Assembly: GCF_036408795.1 (NCBI RefSeq)
Contig: NZ_JAZGJP010000001.1
Location: forward strand, 124,001 to 188,000
Direction: 5' to 3'
DNA: 64,000 nt
DNA from: Olsenella_L kribbiana
GTDB taxonomy: Bacteria; Actinomycetota; Coriobacteriia; Coriobacteriales; Atopobiaceae
The translations under genes were made by a program, and so were the position numbers. This document shows positions 32,069-40,451 of the stretch, one piece after another. Every line of letters starts with the position of its first letter. Positions within the stretch are counted from its first letter, which is position 1. Under the pieces are notes generated by a model that ran no database searches, had not been told where the DNA came from, and saw nothing but the letters and a program-made list of their open reading frames with translations.

Positions 32069-33733
32069 ATGAGCCATAGCAAGACACTGGGGCTTTCTGA
32101 CATTATCGGTCCCATCATGGTCGGTCCCTCTTCATCCCACACGGCAGGAGCGCTACGCATCGCGCTCATGGCACATGAACTGATGGGGCGGCCTCCGAAG
32201 GAGATGCGCTTCACCCTCTATGGCTCGTTTGCCCATACCTATCGCGGCCACGGGACCGACCGTGCTCTCGTTGCAGGCCTTCTGGGCTTCAGGCCGGATG
32301 ACCTGCGCATCCGCGATTCGTTCGAGATTGCACGGGCACAGGGCATCTCGTTCGATTTCCATGTCGACTCCAAGGCGAAGCCCCGCCATCCCAATACGGT
32401 CGATGTCTGGGTACGTGATGCTGCGGGCGAAGTGCTGAGCGTACGCGGCGAATCGATAGGCGGCGGTGCAGCTCGGCTGACCAGGGTCGATGGGATAAAG
32501 GTCGAGATAACGGGGGAATATAGCGCCGCTATCATCTACCAGCAGGATATGCCGGGCGTTCTCGGATTTGTGGCATCGACATTGGGTGATGCCGGAATCA
32601 ATATCGGCAACTCGACAATCCTGCGGGAACGCAAGGGCGGCCTTGCCTACAACGTGCTCGAAGTGGACAGCACGATTCCCGACGAGGTGCAGCAGGTGCT
32701 GCTGAAAGATCCGAGAGTGTTGCGCATCCGGTTCATCTCGGCGTTCTCGCTCCCAGAAGGAGCGGGTGCCGCTACGCCGCGCTATACGCCTGAGGAGGCA
32801 CAGGAGCTCTTCCCGAAGCTCGACTATCAGGATGGCACCTCGATTCTGGCGCATGCCTACACCTGCAACATCAGCCTTGGACGTGCATTCCTCGACCGCG
32901 AAGAGCTGCTTCTTGCCATGCAGGGCAAGGATATGTCTGGCACCTACGCCTATCTCGACCGTGTACTCCAAGTGATGAGGGAGTCTGTCAAAGCGCCGCT
33001 GGAGCATGGCATGCACACGATGGGCGGACTCATCGGCGGCGAAGCCCATGCCCTGATGCAGCTGTGCGCTGGCGACGGAGAATCTCATGCCTCGGACAAG
33101 CTGCATCAGGTATTCAGCGGCGTCTTTCCGAAAGCCGCCGCTTATGCCATGGCGGTGCTCGAGACGAATGCCTCGATGGGCCGCATCGTGGCGGCGCCTA
33201 CCGCGGGTTCGGCAGGCGTCCTTCCCGGCGTGATTGCCGCTCTCAACGAAGCTGGAGATTTCAGCCAGGAAGAGCTCCGGGATGCTCTGGCCAATGCTGC
33301 TGCTATCGGCTATATCGTGACAAGGAATGCGACGGTTGCCGGTGCAGAAGGCGGCTGCCAGGCAGAGATCGGTACCGCCTCCGCCATGGCAGCAAGCGCA
33401 GCGACGCAGCTTCTCGGAGGCTCTCCCCAGCAGTGTCTGGCTGCAGCTGCCATCGCGCTCACGAATCTGCTTGGCCTTGTCTGCGATCCGGTCGCAGGGC
33501 TTGTCGAGGAGCCCTGCCAGAAGCGCAATGCTTCGGCTGCTGCCAATGCGCTCGTCTCGTGCGAGCTTGCACTTGCTGGCATCCATTCGACCGCTTTCTT
33601 CGACGAGACAGTGGATGCGCTGAAGCGTGTCGGACACTCGCTGCCATTCGAGCTCAGGGAGACCGCCCTGGGCGGCATTGCTACCTGTGAAAGCTGCCTC
33701 GAATCGTGCCGGAAGGCTCCGCACGGAAGCTAG
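32069..33733 (+). CDS. sdaA: L-serine ammonia-lyase, fused beta and alpha domains
   Basis: 554 residues from ATG 32069 (GAGAGGA upstream). Converts L-serine to pyruvate and ammonia with a 4Fe-4S cluster. The N-terminal beta domain (GPIMVGPSSSHTAGALRIA, about 10-160), an ACT-like region (DMPGVLGFVASTLGDAGINIGN, about 155-225) and the alpha domain (about 240-550) are in one chain, as in type II enzymes. Cluster cysteines can be seen in GAEGGCQAEIGTA, GLVCDPVAGLVEEPCQ. The ACT-like part may bind serine as an allosteric site. Stands alone between two terminator-like stretches. Confidence 0.93.
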   Translation: MSHSKTLGLSDIIGPIMVGPSSSHTAGALRIALMAHELMGRPPKEMRFTLYGSFAHTYRGHGTDRALVAGLLGFRPDDLRIRDSFEIARAQGISFDFHVDSKAKPRHPNTVDVWVRDAAGEVLSVRGESIGGGAARLTRVDGIKVEITGEYSAAIIYQQDMPGVLGFVASTLGDAGINIGNSTILRERKGGLAYNVLEVDSTIPDEVQQVLLKDPRVLRIRFISAFSLPEGAGAATPRYTPEEAQELFPKLDYQDGTSILAHAYTCNISLGRAFLDREELLLAMQGKDMSGTYAYLDRVLQVMRESVKAPLEHGMHTMGGLIGGEAHALMQLCAGDGESHASDKLHQVFSGVFPKAAAYAMAVLETNASMGRIVAAPTAGSAGVLPGVIAALNEAGDFSQEELRDALANAAAIGYIVTRNATVAGAEGGCQAEIGTASAMAASAATQLLGGSPQQCLAAAAIALTNLLGLVCDPVAGLVEEPCQKRNASAAANALVSCELALAGIHSTAFFDETVDALKRVGHSLPFELRETALGGIATCESCLESCRKAPHGS

Positions 33734-33854
33734 CTGTCCGCTGCGCCCAGAGGGTTCGCCCTTCGAACGACGGAACACCGCCTTCCGGTGCACAGCATCG
33801 TATGGGCAGCCAAGCTGCGTGACAGCATTGAGCAGGCTGTCTGCCCCTTCCGCC
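33734..33854. other. Intergenic tail after the serine dehydratase gene
   Basis: A short inverted repeat (GTTCGCCCTTCGAAC, 33752-33766) lies soon after the stop and may aid termination. Nothing else is recognised. Confidence 0.3.
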
Positions 33855-34250
33855 TTAAGCTCCGCGTCGTTTGCTTGCAGCGAGCTCGCATGCCTCATGC
33901 AGCCAGGCAAAGAGCTCGCTGTCAAGTTCTGCTGCATCGCATATGACCAGATGGTGTGTCCATCTGCCTGGATATGCCTCTGTTTAGGCAGCTATGCGCG
34001 CCGATGCGAGTTGGTGGTCCAGTCCGGACGTCAGCGTGATGGAGCTTTGGGGTATCCGTGCCTTGCGGCGGACTGAAAGAGGCGACACGCAGGCGAATGC
34101 ATGCCTGTTCAAGAGCGTTATCTGCGTCTTCTGGACACGGATGCTGAATTCTGGAAGAGCATCTTCTGCCCGCTGCATGAGTGCCGCATAGAGCGGCAGG
34201 GCTTCTTCATGTCCAGAGAAGAGTGATGCTTCTTCGGAATCGAGAGCTAG
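33855..34250 (-). pseudogene. DUF5655-like protein, frameshifted
   Basis: Two minus-strand frames join into one protein-like sequence. The upstream part reads SEEASLFSGHEEALPLYAAL then MQRAEDALPEFSIRVQKTQI and LLNRHAFACVSPLSVRRKA, ending at a stop near 33984. The second frame continues GRWTHHLVICDAAELDSEL and FAWLHEACELAASKRR to a TAA at 33855-33857. This order matches the short DUF5655 family as I remember it (RVQKTQI then NRHAFACV then WTHH). The 5' start is also not evident; an in-frame stop precedes the similarity. Expression of a whole protein would need frameshifting, so I call it a pseudogene. Confidence 0.6.
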
Positions 34251-34259
34251 CCTGCTCCA

Positions 34260-34721
34260 TCACTTCAGCGGCTGGGTGTGTTCCTCGTCGATCTTTGCTA
34301 CCTTGTCGCGGCGGCGGACATACTTTGCAGCTGTCAGGGGCTCTGTTGCCATCCATGTCTTTGCAATTGCCATGGCAAGCACGGGGCCGATGATCTTGCC
34401 GCCGATGCAGAGGACATTTGCATCGTTGTGCTGCCGTGCCAGCTCGGCGCAGACCGGATCCTGGCAGACACAGGCAAAGATGCCGCGCACCTTGTTTGCA
34501 ATCATTGCAGAGCCATAGCCTACGCCGTCTACGAAGATGCCGCGGTCGCACTCGCCTTTGGCAACGCTCAGGGCTGCAGGAAGCACAAAGTCGGAAAGGT
34601 CGCATGATTCATGGTCATAGGTGCCAAAGTCCACGACCTCATGTCCCTCCGATTCAAGCCACTCCTTGATCTGGTTTTTGAGGTCCGTTCCTGCATGATC
34701 GTTTGCCATTGCAATCTTCAT
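34260..34721 (-). CDS. RpiB/LacA/LacB-family sugar-phosphate isomerase-like protein
   Basis: 153 residues from ATG 34721 with GGAGGGAG upstream; longer frames above it lack support. The family normally isomerises ribose-5-phosphate or galactose-6-phosphate. The N terminus MKIAMANDHAGTDLKNQI, central CDLSDFVLPAA, NKVRGIFACVCQDPVCAELARQHNDANVL and IGGKIIGPVLAM match the family. However the catalytic cysteine loop, CGTG in RpiB (Cys66 in E. coli), reads DGVGYG here with D65 at that position. The enzyme may have different chemistry or substrate. It is monocistronic, upstream of the MATE gene and divergent from it. Confidence 0.75.
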   Translation of the reverse strand: MKIAMANDHAGTDLKNQIKEWLESEGHEVVDFGTYDHESCDLSDFVLPAALSVAKGECDRGIFVDGVGYGSAMIANKVRGIFACVCQDPVCAELARQHNDANVLCIGGKIIGPVLAMAIAKTWMATEPLTAAKYVRRRDKVAKIDEEHTQPLK

Positions 34722-34997
34722 GGATGCTCCCTCCGCCGAATGACGAGACCAGGCGATTGAATCGCTTTGATGCCACAAGTTTAGATGTGCCAGCATCTGT
34801 ATGTGCTTCTCATGGGTGGATTCTCGACCGATGGAGATCTGGTGCATGTCAGAAGGCGAGACCGATGACACGGAACAGACTTACGGAAGCTCTGCTATGC
34901 ATTAAATTTATGACAGGATAGTCATTATAAGCATTACACATGTGCAGCCATCTGCAAGAGACTTGTACCAGAACAAGACTCTGAAGAATGGATATCA

Positions 34998-35390
34998 ATG
35001 GATGTGCACACATTTACGAACGCCGACCTCAGGAAGCTCATCATCCCGCTCTTTCTGGAGCAGCTCCTTCTTGCTTTTGTTGGCATTGCCGATGTCTTCG
35101 TCGTCGGATTCGTCGGCGAGTCTGCCGTCTCAGGCGTCTCGCTCGTCAACTCCTTCAATACGATATTCCTGAACCTTTTCGTCGCACTTGCTACCGGTGG
35201 TGCTGTTGTTATCAGCCAGTACATCGGACGCAAGGACAGGGAGCAGGCAGCAGCTTCTGCCTCCCAGCTCCTCACAGCATCCGTGCTCATGTCTGTCGTG
35301 GTCGCTATCCTCGTCCTCATCTTCAACAGGCCTCTGATGGGGCTCATGTTCGGAAAGGTCGAGGATTCTGTCATGGATGCCTGTGTGACC
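34998..35390 (+). pseudogene. MATE-family efflux protein, N-terminal part (split by IS200/IS605)
   Basis: 131 native codons starting MDVHTFTNADLRKLIIPLFLEQ, with the first four helices of a MatE domain (LLLAFVGIADVFVVGFVG, FNTIFLNLFVALATGG, VVISQYIGRKD). Native sequence ends at DSVMDACVT. The frame then runs into the transposon for about 20 codons and stops at 35453. MATE proteins export drugs and metabolites using sodium or proton gradients. The missing part lies at 37150-38094. As it stands the gene cannot give a full transporter. Confidence 0.88.
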
Positions 35391-35470
35391 AAAAGCGCGG
35401 CGCAAGCCCCTTCCTTCAGGCATGGGGTCAAGCCGCGCATCGCCGTCAGGTGATAGCTATCTGCAAGTGG

Positions 35471-35476
35471 TATAAT
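35471..35476 (+). promoter_or_regulatory. -10 hexamer TATAAT ahead of tnpA
   Basis: A consensus -10 box lies seven bases before the tnpA ATG, so transcription would begin at or inside the start codon and the message would be leaderless or start internally. No clear -35 is seen. Confidence 0.4.
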
Positions 35477-35482
35477 GCCCGC

Positions 35483-35875
35483 ATGAAATACAAGAGCAAC
35501 AACAACGTCGTCTACAGCTGCAAGTACCACGTGGTCTTCTGCCCGAAGTACCGCAGGCCGGTGCTGGTGGACGGCGTGGATGAGCGCTTCAAGCAGATAG
35601 CCCAGCAGGTGGCAGATGGCCTCCATTTCGAGATCATCGAGATGGAGGTCATGCCCGACCATGTCCATATGCTCCTGGAGGTGGATCCCCAGCTGGGCAT
35701 CCACAAGGCCGTGAAGAGGATCAAGGGAAGGACCAGCCACGACCTGCGCGAGGAGTTCCCTTGGCTGAAGAAGAGGCTGCCCACTCTTTGGACCAACTCC
35801 TACTTCGTCTCGACCGTGGGCGGGGCGCCCTTGGCAATCGTGAAGCAGTACATCGAGAACCAGAAGGGCGTGTGA
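35483..35875 (+). CDS. tnpA: IS200/IS605 transposase TnpA (Y1 HUH)
   Basis: 130 residues. Single-strand DNA transposase. The HUH metal motif is H60-V-H62 in MPDHVHMLL and the nucleophilic tyrosine is Y123 in AIVKQYIENQ. WLKKRLPTLWTNSYFVSTVGG is a typical family block. Full length and uninterrupted, so likely active. The stop lies four bases before the tnpB ATG. Confidence 0.95.
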   Translation: MKYKSNNNVVYSCKYHVVFCPKYRRPVLVDGVDERFKQIAQQVADGLHFEIIEMEVMPDHVHMLLEVDPQLGIHKAVKRIKGRTSHDLREEFPWLKKRLPTLWTNSYFVSTVGGAPLAIVKQYIENQKGV

Positions 35876-35879
35876 GCCC

Positions 35880-37067
35880 ATGGGCGTCTCAATGGCCTAC
35901 GAGATCCGCATCTACCCCAACGCCGCCCAGCGCGAGCTTGCCGAGCGCACGTTCGGCTGTTGCAGGTGGGTCTACAACAGGTGTCTCGAGACCAGGAAGG
36001 CCGAATACGAGAAGACCGGGAAATCGCCGTCTGTCTACCAGCTCCAGAAGCTCGTCACGGCCTGGAAAAGGACGGATGCCCCCTGGCTTGCCGAGGTGGA
36101 CTCCCACGCGCTCCAGCAGGCGGCCGTGAACCTGGGGAGGGCCTTCGATGGGTTCTTCCGCCGCTGCAGGGCGGGCGGAAAGCCCGGATACCCGCGCTTC
36201 AAGTCGAAGCGGGACACGAGGCAGAGCTACAGGACCAACTGGGGCATCTCCGTGCCCGACGCCCGCCACATAAAGCTGCCCAAGCTGGGCCTGGTCAAAG
36301 CGCGGATCTCGCGCCCGGTCAAGGGAAGGATCGTATCTGCGACCATCAAGCGCGTGCCTTCCGGCAAATACTTCTGCGTGCTCGGGGTTGAAGACGCGCC
36401 TGTTGAAGAATGGCCTGAAGCCAGGACGCCCGTGATGGGCGTGGATGCGGGCGTGAAGGATCTCGCGACGCGCTCAGATGGCATCAAGATTGCAAACCCC
36501 AAGGCGCTTGCCAAAGGCGAGAGGAAGCTCGCCCGGGAGCAGAGGCGCCTGTCCCGCAAGCAGAAGGGGTCCAAGAGAAGGGAGAAGCAGAAGAGGAAGG
36601 TAGCGCTCGTCCATGAGCGGATAGCCAACCAGCGCAAGGATGCCATCCACAAGGCCACGACGGATGCGGTGCGCGAGAGCCAAGCCATCGCCGTCGAGGA
36701 CCTGAACGTCAGTGGGATGGAGAAGAACCGCCGTCTGGCCAAGTCCGTCGCGGACGCCTCCATGTCCGAGATGGCCCGCCAGCTGGAATACAAGTGCGCC
36801 TGGCACGGGCGGCGTTTCGTGAAGGTGAGCCGCTGGTATCCATCCTCGAAGATGTGCTCGTGCTGCGGGCATGTCCTAGAGGAGCTGCCGCTCTCCGTCC
36901 GTGCGTGGACGTGCCCCGTCTGCGGGGCGAGCCACGACCGCGACCTCAACGCGGCGGTCAACATCGCGCGGGAAGGAGCGCGGCTTCTGAATGAAGCAGA
37001 CGGTACCGCAGGGCTTGCGGGAACCGGGGACGCGAAAGCGCCCCGAACGCTCGTGGAGCAGGCGTAA
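35880..37067 (+). CDS. tnpB: RNA-guided endonuclease TnpB
   Basis: 395 residues (a second ATG at 35892 gives the common MAYEIRIYPN start). The RuvC nuclease is split as usual: D189 in GVDAGVKDLA, E273 in AVEDLNVSG, and the last aspartate in SHDRDLNAAVNIA (about 353-355). A zinc finger lies between, C326/C329 (MCSCCG) and C345/C348 (TCPVCG). The N-terminal helix-turn-helix region and bridge helix look normal. TnpB cuts DNA next to the transposon insertion motif, guided by an RNA made from the right end of the element. All catalytic residues are present. Confidence 0.95.
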   Translation: MGVSMAYEIRIYPNAAQRELAERTFGCCRWVYNRCLETRKAEYEKTGKSPSVYQLQKLVTAWKRTDAPWLAEVDSHALQQAAVNLGRAFDGFFRRCRAGGKPGYPRFKSKRDTRQSYRTNWGISVPDARHIKLPKLGLVKARISRPVKGRIVSATIKRVPSGKYFCVLGVEDAPVEEWPEARTPVMGVDAGVKDLATRSDGIKIANPKALAKGERKLAREQRRLSRKQKGSKRREKQKRKVALVHERIANQRKDAIHKATTDAVRESQAIAVEDLNVSGMEKNRRLAKSVADASMSEMARQLEYKCAWHGRRFVKVSRWYPSSKMCSCCGHVLEELPLSVRAWTCPVCGASHDRDLNAAVNIAREGARLLNEADGTAGLAGTGDAKAPRTLVEQA

Positions 37068-37149
37068 GACCAGCTTCCGCCGCAAGGCGGAGGAAGGCTA
37101 TCTGCGTCGAAGCGAGAATCCCCCGGCTTCAGCCGTGGGGAGTGTCAAC
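37068..37149 (+). ncRNA. 3' part of the expected TnpB guide RNA (omega/reRNA) scaffold
   Basis: The region from the end of tnpB to the right end of the element carries the hairpin that closes such RNAs in this family (37121-37140). By family precedent the RNA starts inside tnpB and the guide is the host sequence right after the element, here beginning near 37149-37150 with TACCTGTGCATCTCAGCC in the MATE gene. No transcription data are available. Confidence 0.5.
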
Positions 37150-38094
37150 TACCTGTGCATCTCAGCCTATTCCTATCCGATGCTTGCCATCTACAATGCA
37201 GGGGCCGCACTCTATCGCAGCTTCGGCAAGGCGAGCACGACGATGTATATCTCGATCGTTTCCAACATCGTGAATGTCGTCGGCAACTGCATCGGTGTCT
37301 TCCTGCTGCATGCCGGTGTCGAAGGTGTCGCCTGGCCCTCGCTCATCTCCCGTACGCTCTCTGCTGTCCTCATCACCGTGTTCTGCTTCTCCGAGAATAA
37401 TCCGGTGCAGTATGTGCGCTCCTGGATCTTCAGGATCGATGGGGAACTCCAGAAGAAGATCCTGCGCATTGCCGTTCCGAATGGCATCGAGAGCGGCCTC
37501 TTCCAGCTCGTGAAGGTTGCACTTTCGAGCATCGCCGCGCTCTTCGGAACCTATCAGATTGCCGCAAACGGAGTGGCGCAGAGCATCTGGACCATGGCAG
37601 CACTTGTCTCGGTCTCGATGGGACCGGCATACATCACGGTCATCGGACAGTGCATGGGAGCGCGCGACATCGAACAGGCAGAGTTCTACTTCAGGAAGCT
37701 CACGAAGATCACGCTTGCCTTCTCGATTGGCTGGAACATCCTGATCTTTGCTGTCACGCCGCCGCTTGTGGGGCTCTATGCCCTGAGCGAGGAGACGAAG
37801 CGGCTTACGATCCAGCTTGTCCTCATCCACAATGTCTTCAATGCGCTTGCCTTCACGTTCGCAGACCCTCTGGGCAAAGGACTCCGTGCGACGGGAGATG
37901 TATTCTTCACGACAGCCGTCTCGCTCTTCACGACCATCGTCGTGCGCCTTCTGTTCTCGATCATTCTCGGCATCTGCTTCAACATGGGCGTCATAGGCAT
38001 TGCCCTTGCTATGGGCATCGACTGGACCGTGCGCGGAATCATCTTCTGGGTGCGCTTCAGGCGCAGTGCCTGGAAGAAGTGCCACGTGATCTAG
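37150..38094 (+). pseudogene. MATE-family efflux protein, C-terminal part
   Basis: 315 codons continuing the interrupted gene with YLCISAYSYPMLAIYNAG and AALYRSFGKASTTMYIS, then eight or so helices to RSAWKKCHVI. Together with the N-terminal 131 codons this makes 446, the normal MATE length, with no other lesion seen. The open frame extends back into the transposon to about 36991, so a fused fragment could be translated, but it would lack the first four helices. Precise excision of the IS element would restore the gene. Confidence 0.88.
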
Positions 38095-38118
38095 AAAAGC
38101 AATTCATCGTATAGATAG

Positions 38119-38150
38119 GAGGATGCAGCTTAGCAGAGAGCTGCATCCTC
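38119..38150. terminator. Bidirectional terminator between MATE gene and dipeptidase gene
   Basis: GAGGATGCAGCT pairs perfectly with AGCTGCATCCTC, eight-base loop, followed by TCTTTTCC on the plus strand. It lies between two convergent genes. Confidence 0.85.
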
Positions 38151-38157
38151 TCTTTTC

Positions 38158-39180
38158 CTAATCCTCTTCGTTGCGCGCAAAGAACGACGCGGCGTTCTGG
38201 AAGAACATGGCCTCTGCGATGTCCTCTCCGAAGCGTCTGGCAACCAGAGCATGGAAGGCTGGCATGTCCTGTGCACCTGAGAGCCAGGACGGCGTCGTCG
38301 AGCCGTCGAAGTCGCTGCCCAGAGCGATGATGTGCTCGCCTCCGAGCTCGAGGAAGTGATCGATGTGATAGCTTAGCTCATCGAAGGTGACATCAGGCTG
38401 GCCTGAGTCTTTGCCGCTTCCCTGGTTGAAGCGATCGGCGATGAAGGAGCGGAAGTAGTTGATGCCGACAAGGCCACCGCGATCCCTGATAGCCTCGAAC
38501 TCGTAGTCCGTGAGATTGCGGGGATGAGCACAGACAGAGCGGCTGTTGGAATGCGTCGCCACGAATGGACGGGTGGCATGGGACAGGACATCCCTGAAGC
38601 CGGCATCGTTCAGGTGCGAGACATCTGCCACGATATGGAGCTCCTCCATGCGCTTCAAGGCCTTGATGCCGAAGGAGGAGAGGCCTTCTTGCGTGTCGTT
38701 GCCGGAGCCGATGCAGTTCTGCCCGTTCCAGGTCAGGGTGATCATCTTGACGCCGTCAGAGCGCATCTCATCCAGGACCGAGAGGCCATTCTCGAGAGGA
38801 GAGGCATTCTCGACCGTGAGCATTGCGGCAACACGTCCATCCGAGAAGGCGTCCTCCACCTTCCTGCCATCCAATACCTGGCAGACCTCTGGTTTGTGCT
38901 CCTCGAGCTGTTCCCTGAAATAGGATGCGACCTTTCGGTAGAACTCGTGCGGCTTGAGTCCTGTCTTTGAGAGGTCATCTGGCACCCAGACCGCAAAGCA
39001 CTGGCACCAGCTTCCTGCCTGCGCCATACGCTCGAGCGAAAGCTGCAGGCTGTTATGCGTGAGGTCGTCCCCCTCCCGTACATTCGAGGCATAGCGTGAA
39101 AAGGGCTCCACGTCGTGCATGGAAAGACTGTCCAACGTATCGCAATGAAGATCGAAGATGCGGATGCTATCTGCTGCCAT
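38158..39180 (-). CDS. Membrane dipeptidase, peptidase family M19
   Basis: 340 residues. Renal-dipeptidase-like zinc enzyme that hydrolyses dipeptides. Metal and fold motifs: FDLHCDTLD (HxD at the N terminus), the bridging glutamate in MLTVENASPL, VADVSHLND, VATHSNSRSVCAHPRNLTD (conserved HSN) and ALGSDFDG. No signal peptide, so cytoplasmic. It may recycle peptides or cysteinyl-glycine-type dipeptides. Starts from an ATG with AGAAGGA upstream. Confidence 0.92.
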   Translation of the reverse strand: MAADSIRIFDLHCDTLDSLSMHDVEPFSRYASNVREGDDLTHNSLQLSLERMAQAGSWCQCFAVWVPDDLSKTGLKPHEFYRKVASYFREQLEEHKPEVCQVLDGRKVEDAFSDGRVAAMLTVENASPLENGLSVLDEMRSDGVKMITLTWNGQNCIGSGNDTQEGLSSFGIKALKRMEELHIVADVSHLNDAGFRDVLSHATRPFVATHSNSRSVCAHPRNLTDYEFEAIRDRGGLVGINYFRSFIADRFNQGSGKDSGQPDVTFDELSYHIDHFLELGGEHIIALGSDFDGSTTPSWLSGAQDMPAFHALVARRFGEDIAEAMFFQNAASFFARNEED

Positions 39181-39380
39181 ATCCTTCTCCCAGCTCGCTG
39201 TGCGTCATATCTGATGCTTTGATTCTATGTCAGCATCAGAGGAGGTGCCGATATGGCCTTCCTGCGGCAACAGACAGCAACATGCATCTGAGCAGCTTGC
39301 TGCCATTATCCGCTTTGGGCCTGACTCAAGAGTGCATCTGGACTTATCATGGTGCGGAACAGACGAGAGAGGATGGCCTC

Positions 39381-40328
39381 ATGGGCGAAGACGCAAAGCT
39401 TGATATCTCTGCTGCGGCCCAGGCTGGCAGAGCGGCCAAGGGTGAAGACAAGCTTGGCAGGCTCTGCGACGAGGTGGATGCAGACACCCGCAGACGAGAA
39501 GGATCTCCAGAAAGCCAGCCCGAGTTCGAAGAGCTTGCGCGCACGGTCTGGCGCCTGAGACAGGCCGATGGCTGCCCCTGGGACCGGGTGCAGACGCATG
39601 AGAGCATAGCAAGGAACATGATCGAGGAAGCCTATGAGGCAGTGGACACCTTCCAGGCGCACGATGATGCGCATATGCGCGAGGAGCTCGGCGATGTGCT
39701 TCTGCAGGTGCTGCTCCATGCGCAGATTGCGGCCGATGAAGGCTCCTTCGATATCCACGACGTCTGCGGGGATCTGAATCGGAAGCTCATCCGCAGGCAT
39801 CCGCATGTATTCGGAACGCCTGAAGGAGACGTGCCCCGCGTCTCGGCAGAAGGCACTCAAGAGGTGCCGGATATCTGGGACAAGGTGAAGCGTGAAGAGC
39901 GCGAAGCGAAGGGCGAGGCCCCCGGCGAGGAGCCTGGACTTCTTGATTCTGTGCCCATATCGCTTCCTGCCCTCATGCAGGCCCAGAAGATATCGAAGCG
40001 TGCTGCCAAGATGGGCTTTGACTGGAAGACCACAGATGATGTCTGGGACAAGGTCAATGAGGAAGTGGGGGAGTTCGAAGCTGAGCCCTCTGGCTCCGAG
40101 CGCGCCTTCGAAGAGTTTGGCGATGTCCTCTTCTCGCTTGTCAATGTCGCACGCAAGGAGCATATCGACGCAGAAGCGGCACTGGCCTTCGCGAACCGCA
40201 AGTTCCGCAGCCGCTGGGCTTCTATGGAGAGTGCTGCCGAGGCTTCGGGAAAGCCTCTGGATGCATGCTCCGATGAGGAGTTCGACCAGCTCTGGAGGCG
40301 GGCAAAGCAGGAAGAGCGGGGACAGTAA
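39381..40328 (+). CDS. mazG: Nucleoside triphosphate pyrophosphohydrolase MazG
   Basis: 315 residues from ATG 39381 with GAGAGGA upstream; the frame is open further up but without start signals. Hydrolyses abnormal or excess nucleoside triphosphates to monophosphates. Two MazG domains each show the ExxE...ExxD metal set: MIEEAYEAVDTF with REELGDVLLQV (first), VNEEVGEFEAE with FEEFGDVLFSL (second). CPWDRVQTHESIA is the family start block. About 55 charged residues precede the first domain, longer than in E. coli MazG. Confidence 0.93.
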   Translation: MGEDAKLDISAAAQAGRAAKGEDKLGRLCDEVDADTRRREGSPESQPEFEELARTVWRLRQADGCPWDRVQTHESIARNMIEEAYEAVDTFQAHDDAHMREELGDVLLQVLLHAQIAADEGSFDIHDVCGDLNRKLIRRHPHVFGTPEGDVPRVSAEGTQEVPDIWDKVKREEREAKGEAPGEEPGLLDSVPISLPALMQAQKISKRAAKMGFDWKTTDDVWDKVNEEVGEFEAEPSGSERAFEEFGDVLFSLVNVARKEHIDAEAALAFANRKFRSRWASMESAAEASGKPLDACSDEEFDQLWRRAKQEERGQ

Positions 40329-40386
40329 TTCAGTGCAGAGATTCCATCCCGTGTGAGAGCGATAATCTCATTGCATCATGAATGAA

Positions 40387-40425
40387 AGAGCCTCTCCCGT
40401 TCTCTGATGGAATGGGAGAGGCTCT
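40387..40425. terminator. Bidirectional terminator between mazG and ABC operon
   Basis: AGAGCCTCTCCC pairs perfectly with GGGAGAGGCTCT around a 15-base loop. The minus-strand side is followed by TTCATTC. It ends both convergent units. Confidence 0.8.
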
Positions 40426-40451
40426 CTATTGCAACCGGTGAAGGGAAACGT

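Larger units (their letters stand above)
35390..37149 (+). mobile_element. Complete IS200/IS605-family element (tnpA, tnpB)
   Basis: About 1.76 kb inserted in the MATE gene. Subterminal imperfect hairpins mark both ends: left with GCGCGGC/GCCGCGC arms (about 35394-35443), right CCCCGGCT-TC-AGCCGTGGGG (about 37121-37140) followed by AGTGTCAAC. There are no terminal inverted repeats or target duplication, as expected for single-strand transposition. A C occurs at both 35390 and 37149, so the junction can be placed one base either way. Removal fuses GTGACC to TACCTG and restores the host frame. Insertion is 3' of TGTGAC. Both genes are intact, so the element may be mobile. Confidence 0.88.
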
